Shown here piece after piece: positions 60,088 to 64,000 of a DNA stretch of 64,000 nt. Position numbers and translations under genes: made by a program. Each line of letters starts with the position of its first letter. The stretch's first letter is position 1. The stretch is from NCBI RefSeq assembly GCF_000144695.1, contig NC_014378.1, positions 124,001-188,000 of the forward strand, written 5' to 3'. This DNA comes from Acetohalobium arabaticum DSM 5501. Lineage in GTDB: Bacteria; Bacillota; Halanaerobiia; Halobacteroidales; Acetohalobiaceae. The notes beneath the pieces were generated by a model. That model had not been told where the DNA came from and did not search any database. It was given only the letters and a program-made list of their open reading frames with translations.

Positions 60088-60115
60088 GGATTAGGTTTAG
60101 AAAGGAGGTAACAAT

Positions 60116-60550
60116 ATGTTATTACCAAAACGGGTTAAGCATAGAAAGCAGCAGCGTGGTCGAATGAAAGGTAAAGCTACTCGCGGTAATAAAGTAAATT
60201 TCGGTGAATATGGTCTACAGGCCCTAGAACCGGCCTGGATTTCAAATCGTCAGATTGAAGCAGCTAGAATTGCTCTTACTCGTCATGCTAAACGAGGAGG
60301 GAAGGTCTGGGTTAATATCTTCCCTGATAAACCTGTAACAGCTACTCCTGCTGAAACTCGAATGGGTTCCGGAAAAGGAGATCCTGAATACTGGGCTGCA
60401 GTAGTTAAGCCTGGTCGAATCATGTTTGAAATTGCTGGTATTCAAGAGGAGGTAGCTGAGGAAGCAATGCGTTTAGCTTCTCATAAATTACCGATTCAGA
60501 CGAGATTTGTAAAACGCGAAGGAATGGATGGTGACAGTGATGAAAGCTAA
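60116..60550 (+). CDS. rplP: 50S ribosomal protein L16
   Basis: A 144-residue protein near the A site. [17 protein letters not shown] start, [20 protein letters not shown] and [12 protein letters not shown] are signatures. The last 11 bases overlap rpmC. Confidence 0.97.
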   Translation: MLLPKRVKHRKQQRGRMKGKATRGNKVNFGEYGLQALEPAWISNRQIEAARIALTRHAKRGGKVWVNIFPDKPVTATPAETRMGSGKGDPEYWAAVVKPGRIMFEIAGIQEEVAEEAMRLASHKLPIQTRFVKREGMDGDSDES

Positions 60551-60740
60551 TGAATTGCGAGAGTTAACTTCGGAGGAATTAGAGCATAAATTATCAGATC
60601 TGAAAGAAGAATTATTTAACTTGAGATTCCAGAATGCGACTGCTCAACTGGATAATCCAGCTCGTATTCGTGAAGTTAGAAGATCAATTGCTCGGGTTAA
60701 GACTATTCTACATGAGAGAGAATTAGAAATTAGACATTAG
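60540..60740 (+). CDS. rpmC: 50S ribosomal protein L29
   Basis: A 66-residue coiled-coil hairpin protein at the tunnel exit: [18 protein letters not shown] and [19 protein letters not shown]. The start is ATG 60540, inside the rplP end; the ribosome binding site is weak (GGTGA), so translation is probably coupled to rplP. Confidence 0.95.
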   Translation: MKANELRELTSEELEHKLSDLKEELFNLRFQNATAQLDNPARIREVRRSIARVKTILHERELEIRH

Positions 60741-60770
60741 TGAATAATGTCTGGCAAAGGAGGGTATCTA

Positions 60771-61028
60771 ATGTCAGAGGAAAATAATAAAAAGACTAGA
60801 ATTGGTAAAGTTGTTAGCGATAAGATGGATAAAACAATAGTTGTTGCTGTTGAACGTAAAACACAGCATGATTTATATAAAAGAGTAATCAATAGAACAA
60901 CACGCTTTAAAGCTCATGATGAAGATAATGAATGTAGTGAAGGCGATAAAGTAAGAATTATAGAAACACGACCGATCAGTAAGGAAAAGAACTGGAAAGT
61001 TGATGAGATTCTGCGGAAAGCTAAATAG
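60771..61028 (+). CDS. rpsQ: 30S ribosomal protein S17
   Basis: An 85-residue OB-fold protein: [32 protein letters not shown] and [21 protein letters not shown] 60771 behind AAAGGAGGG; a frame extension to 60747 lacks similarity. Confidence 0.96.
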   Translation: MSEENNKKTRIGKVVSDKMDKTIVVAVERKTQHDLYKRVINRTTRFKAHDEDNECSEGDKVRIIETRPISKEKNWKVDEILRKAK

Positions 61029-61070
61029 ATAATTTATCGGTTGTGATTGTAGAAAGGAGGGTGCTGTCAA

Positions 61071-61439
61071 GTGATTCAGGTAGAATCAAAATTGAATGTA
61101 GCTGATAACTCTGGAGCACGGGAACTGTTATGTGTAAAGATATTAGGCGGTTCTAAGAAAAAGTATGCTACGATTGGCGATATAATTATTGGTACTGTCA
61201 AAGAAGCCATTCCTGATGGTATGGTCAGTAAAGGAGAGGTTGTAAAGGCAGTTGTTGTTAGAACTCAAAGAGAGTATCGCCGCCCTGATGGTTCATATAT
61301 CAGCTTCGATGAAAATGCAGCGGTAATTATTGATAATAATGATAATCCTACAGGCACAAGGATTTTCGGTCCGGTAGCTAGGGAATTAAGGGATAAGAAG
61401 TTTACTCGAATTATTTCCTTAGCGCCAGAAGTATTATAA
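61071..61439 (+). CDS. rplN: 50S ribosomal protein L14
   Basis: A 122-residue protein from GTG 61071: [35 protein letters not shown] and FGPVARELR. Forms an intersubunit bridge. AAAGGAGGG site. Confidence 0.97.
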   Translation: MIQVESKLNVADNSGARELLCVKILGGSKKKYATIGDIIIGTVKEAIPDGMVSKGEVVKAVVVRTQREYRRPDGSYISFDENAAVIIDNNDNPTGTRIFGPVARELRDKKFTRIISLAPEVL

Positions 61440-61477
61440 ATGGATTCAGTTTTAAGTTTTGAGAGGAGGTAGTTAAG

Positions 61478-61804
61478 TTGGCCCTTTCTAAGTTACATGT
61501 AAAAAAAGATGATGAGGTTATGGTTATTGCCGGTAATGATAAAGGGAAGCGCGGTAAAGTATTAAAGGCCTTTCCCAAAGAAGAAAGAGTAGTTGTGGAA
61601 GGTATCAATATTAGACATAAGCATCAACAGCCTAGTCAGGATATGCCCCAAGGAGGCATTGTGGAAAAAGAAGCTCCGATTTACAGTTCTAATGTAATGT
61701 TAATCTGTAAATATTGTGACCAACCAACTAAAACCGGTACAGAAGTTTTAGATTCCGGTGAAAAGGTTCGCGTCTGTAAAGAATGTGGAGAGATTATAGA
61801 CTAA
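61478..61804 (+). CDS. rplX: 50S ribosomal protein L24
   Basis: A 108-residue KOW-domain protein from TTG 61478 (GAGGAGG upstream): LHVKKDDEVMVIAGNDKGK. The C-terminal CKYC and CKEC pairs form a zinc-ribbon extension, as in many Firmicutes. Confidence 0.96.
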   Translation: MALSKLHVKKDDEVMVIAGNDKGKRGKVLKAFPKEERVVVEGINIRHKHQQPSQDMPQGGIVEKEAPIYSSNVMLICKYCDQPTKTGTEVLDSGEKVRVCKECGEIID

Positions 61805-61843
61805 TAAATAATTTTTGTCTGTAGTTGGAAGGAGGGTAAATTA

Positions 61844-62383
61844 ATGGTAGTGTTAAAAGAACAATATAAAGATGAAATTGTTGATAAATTGATGGATAAG
61901 TTTGAGTATGATAATATAATGCAGGTGCCTGAGCTAGAAAAGATTATAGTTAACATGGGGATCGGTGAAGCATCAGAGAATGTTAATCTGTTGGATGATT
62001 CTGTAGAACAACTGAAAGCAATTACAGGACAGAATCCTGTAGTTACTAGAGCTAAAAAGTCTATTGCCAACTTTAAGATCAGAAAGGGAATGCCGGTTGG
62101 CTGTAAGGTAACATTACGCGGTGAAGTAATGTACGAATTCTTATATAAATTAGTTAATGTTGCCCTGCCGCGGGTGCGAGACTTTAGAGGTTTATCTACT
62201 AAGTCATTTGATGGCCGAGGTAATTATTCATTAGGTCTTGATAATCAGACGGTCTTTCCTGAGATCGATGTTGATGATGTAAATAAGATTCAAGGTATGG
62301 ATATTACAATTGTAACTAGTGCCGAGACGGATGAGGAAGCAAGAGAGTTATTATCACTGATGAATATGCCCTTTAAACAGTAA
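61844..62383 (+). CDS. rplE: 50S ribosomal protein L5
   Basis: A 179-residue 5S-rRNA-binding protein: [37 protein letters not shown] and [20 protein letters not shown] (read in parts). Full length; GAAGGAGGG site. Confidence 0.97.
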   Translation: MVVLKEQYKDEIVDKLMDKFEYDNIMQVPELEKIIVNMGIGEASENVNLLDDSVEQLKAITGQNPVVTRAKKSIANFKIRKGMPVGCKVTLRGEVMYEFLYKLVNVALPRVRDFRGLSTKSFDGRGNYSLGLDNQTVFPEIDVDDVNKIQGMDITIVTSAETDEEARELLSLMNMPFKQ

Positions 62384-62409
62384 AATAATAATCTAAAGGA
62401 GGGAAGATA

Positions 62410-62595
62410 GTGGCACGCAAAGCAAAAGTAGAAAAATCCAACAAAGATCAAAAGTATTCCACTCGAGGGGTACTACGTTGTCGTCGATGTGGCCGAGCTA
62501 ATGGTGTTTTACAGAAGTTTGAACTCTGTAGAATCTGTTTTAGAGAATTAGCCCATAAAGGCGTTCTTCCAGGCGTTAAGAAATCAAGCTGGTAA
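62410..62595 (+). CDS. rpsZ: 30S ribosomal protein S14, zinc type
   Basis: A 61-residue type Z S14 from GTG 62410. CRRCG and CRICF supply the four zinc ligands. [20 protein letters not shown] matches the family. Confidence 0.96.
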   Translation: MARKAKVEKSNKDQKYSTRGVLRCRRCGRANGVLQKFELCRICFRELAHKGVLPGVKKSSW

Positions 62596-62623
62596 TCGTT
62601 GAATATAGAAAGGAGGTTCTGTT

Positions 62624-63022
62624 ATGTCTGTGACGGATTCAATTGCGGATATGTTAACCCAAACTAGAAATGCTAATATGATGGTGAAAGAGAAAGTCGA
62701 TATTCCTGCCTCTAATTTAAAAGAAGAAATGGCCCGGGTTTTAGAAGAGGAAGGATTTATTAAAGACTATAAACGAATTGAAACTGATGCTCAGGGGAAA
62801 ATAAGACTTTATTTAAAGTATGGAGCTAATAAAGAAAAAGTAATTACTGGTTTGAAGCGAATCAGTAAGCCAGGACTTAGAGTTTATGTCGACAAAAATG
62901 AGATTCCTCAGGTGTTAGGCGGACTTGGAATTGCTATTCTGTCTACATCTCAGGGAGTCATGACTGATAAAGAAGCACGCAGCCGAGGAATCGGTGGAGA
63001 AGTACTCTGTTATGTATGGTAA
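62624..63022 (+). CDS. rpsH: 30S ribosomal protein S8
   Basis: A 132-residue 16S-binding protein: [34 protein letters not shown] and [20 protein letters not shown] (read in parts). It can repress the spc operon in other bacteria; no site was identified here. Confidence 0.97.
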   Translation: MSVTDSIADMLTQTRNANMMVKEKVDIPASNLKEEMARVLEEEGFIKDYKRIETDAQGKIRLYLKYGANKEKVITGLKRISKPGLRVYVDKNEIPQVLGGLGIAILSTSQGVMTDKEARSRGIGGEVLCYVW

Positions 63023-63063
63023 GCTAAACTGGTAAGTTAAATTAGAGCAGGAGGTGGAATAAA

Positions 63064-63600
63064 GTGTCACGGATTGGACATTTACCGATTGAAATTCCGG
63101 ATAAGGTAGATATAACTGTTGATGATAATGTAATTACTGTTAAAGGTCCAAATGGTGAGTTAAGCAATAAGATTGATGAACGATTGGATGTTACTCTTGA
63201 TGAGGATACCATTACCATTAATCGAACTGGAGATTCTAAAGAAGATAGATCAATTCATGGTTTGAATAGAAGTTTAGTTGTTAATATGGTTCAAGGAGTA
63301 ACTGAAGGTTTCAAAAAAGAATTGGAATTGAATGGTGTTGGATATAGGGTGCAGAAGAAAGGCCAGAATCTTGAGCTGCAGGTTGGATACTCTCATCCTG
63401 TCGTAATTGAAGCTCAAGATGGTATTAAATTAGAAATAGAAGGCAATGATAAAATAATAGTTAGTGGTGCTGATAAACAGAAAGTAGGAGAAGTAGCTGC
63501 TAATATTAGGTCGGTTCGCGAACCTGAACCTTACGGTGGAAAAGGAATTAAGTATGTTGATGAGCATATTAGGCGAAAAGAAGGTAAAACTGCTGGTTAA
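63064..63600 (+). CDS. rplF: 50S ribosomal protein L6
   Basis: A 178-residue protein from GTG 63064: SRIGHLPIEIPDKVDI start, GYSHPVVIEA, and the C-terminal EPEPYGGKGIKYVDE. GCAGGAGGTGG site. Confidence 0.97.
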   Translation: MSRIGHLPIEIPDKVDITVDDNVITVKGPNGELSNKIDERLDVTLDEDTITINRTGDSKEDRSIHGLNRSLVVNMVQGVTEGFKKELELNGVGYRVQKKGQNLELQVGYSHPVVIEAQDGIKLEIEGNDKIIVSGADKQKVGEVAANIRSVREPEPYGGKGIKYVDEHIRRKEGKTAG

Positions 63601-63631
63601 TAGTTTTTATAGTTAAGGAGGGAGGATTCAG

Positions 63632-63982
63632 ATGAGCACAAGTAGAAAGAAACGCCATCAAAGGATTCGAAATAAAATTAGTGGAACTCCTTTTAAACCT
63701 CGATTAAGTGTTTATCGTAGTTTAAAGCATATTTATGCCCAATTAATCGATGACTTATCCGGTGAAACATTAGCTGCAGCTTCTACTCAAGATCCTGAAA
63801 TTAGAGATGAGATCGATAATGGTGGAAATGTAGAAGCAGCTCAGATGGTAGGAGAACTAATAGCTGAACGTGCCTTAAAAGAAGATATTAAAGAAGTTGT
63901 CTTTGACCGCGGAGGCAATAAATATCATGGTCGAGTAAAAGCTTTAGCTGAAGCAGCTAGAGAAAACGGTTTGGAATTTTAA
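63632..63982 (+). CDS. rplR: 50S ribosomal protein L18
   Basis: A 116-residue 5S-binding protein: [32 protein letters not shown] and [20 protein letters not shown]. Complete; a ribosome binding site GAAGGAGGG at 63986-63994 announces the next gene (expected rpsE), which is outside the window. Confidence 0.97.
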   Translation: MSTSRKKRHQRIRNKISGTPFKPRLSVYRSLKHIYAQLIDDLSGETLAAASTQDPEIRDEIDNGGNVEAAQMVGELIAERALKEDIKEVVFDRGGNKYHGRVKALAEAARENGLEF

Positions 63983-64000
63983 TCAGAAGGAGGGAAGAAA

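Overview
The window reads as a continuous housekeeping segment of a low-GC anaerobic Firmicute. I infer the order Halanaerobiales, family Halobacteroidaceae or a close relative. Three things support this: Firmicutes gene order (ctsR-mcsA-mcsB-clpC-radA-disA to the sigH, rpoBC and S10/spc clusters), a sporulation sigma factor (SigH), and clearly acidic proteins (for example the RpoB and RpoC tails) of the kind seen in salt-in halophiles. The species cannot be fixed from sequence reading alone. There is no prophage, transposase, CRISPR array or conventional defence system.

Layout. 1-116: tail of formate-tetrahydrofolate ligase. 117-3301: pantothenate operon (DUF2520 oxidoreductase, panB, panC, panD) behind a pan-motif leader RNA with a transcription attenuator. 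3308-6161: birA, coaX, dusB. 6162-6877: about 700 bases with no convincing gene, carrying nested inverted repeats. 6878-8883: an uncharacterised pair, a quinate-5-dehydrogenase-like protein and an acyl-ACP-reductase-like (COG5322) dehydrogenase. 8880-13287: greA-lysS with tandem promoters, a CsoR/CstR-family repressor, a DUF4015 exported protein and an overlapping methyltransferase.

13380-19489: an rRNA operon driven by four tandem promoters of identical geometry: 16S, tRNA-Ile, tRNA-Ala, 23S, 5S, then tRNAs Asn, Glu, Val, Asp, Thr and Lys. A small minus-strand hypothetical gene follows. 20173-38530: the CtsR stress regulon (ctsR, mcsA, mcsB, clpC), radA, disA, carD, a PIN/TRAM membrane protein, ispD-ispF, a CBS-HutP fusion protein, gltX, a cysteine T-box with cysE-cysS, mrnC, thyX, rlmB and a VanW/G5 protein.

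38571-64000: sigH, tRNA-Thr(GGT), the first tuf gene, rpmG-secE-nusG, rplK-rplA, an L10 leader with rplJ-rplL, rpoB-rpoC, rpsL-rpsG-fusA, the second tuf gene, and the S10/spc cluster from rpsJ to rplR, which continues past the window (a ribosome binding site for the next gene is visible at the end).

The genes combine cofactor supply (pantothenate, its type III kinase, biotin loading, isoprenoids), stress control and DNA integrity (McsB/ClpC, RadA, DisA), aminoacyl-tRNA supply (Lys, Glu, Cys) and the transcription/translation machinery. The observations most worth follow-up are the CBS-HutP fusion with substituted metal-ligand histidines, the AAR-like/quinate-dehydrogenase-like pair, the structured gap at 6.2-6.9 kb, the four-fold repeated rRNA promoter module, and the pan-RNA attenuator. 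I did not find an obviously new multi-gene system; the CBS-HutP protein and the dehydrogenase pair are the best candidates for undescribed biology.
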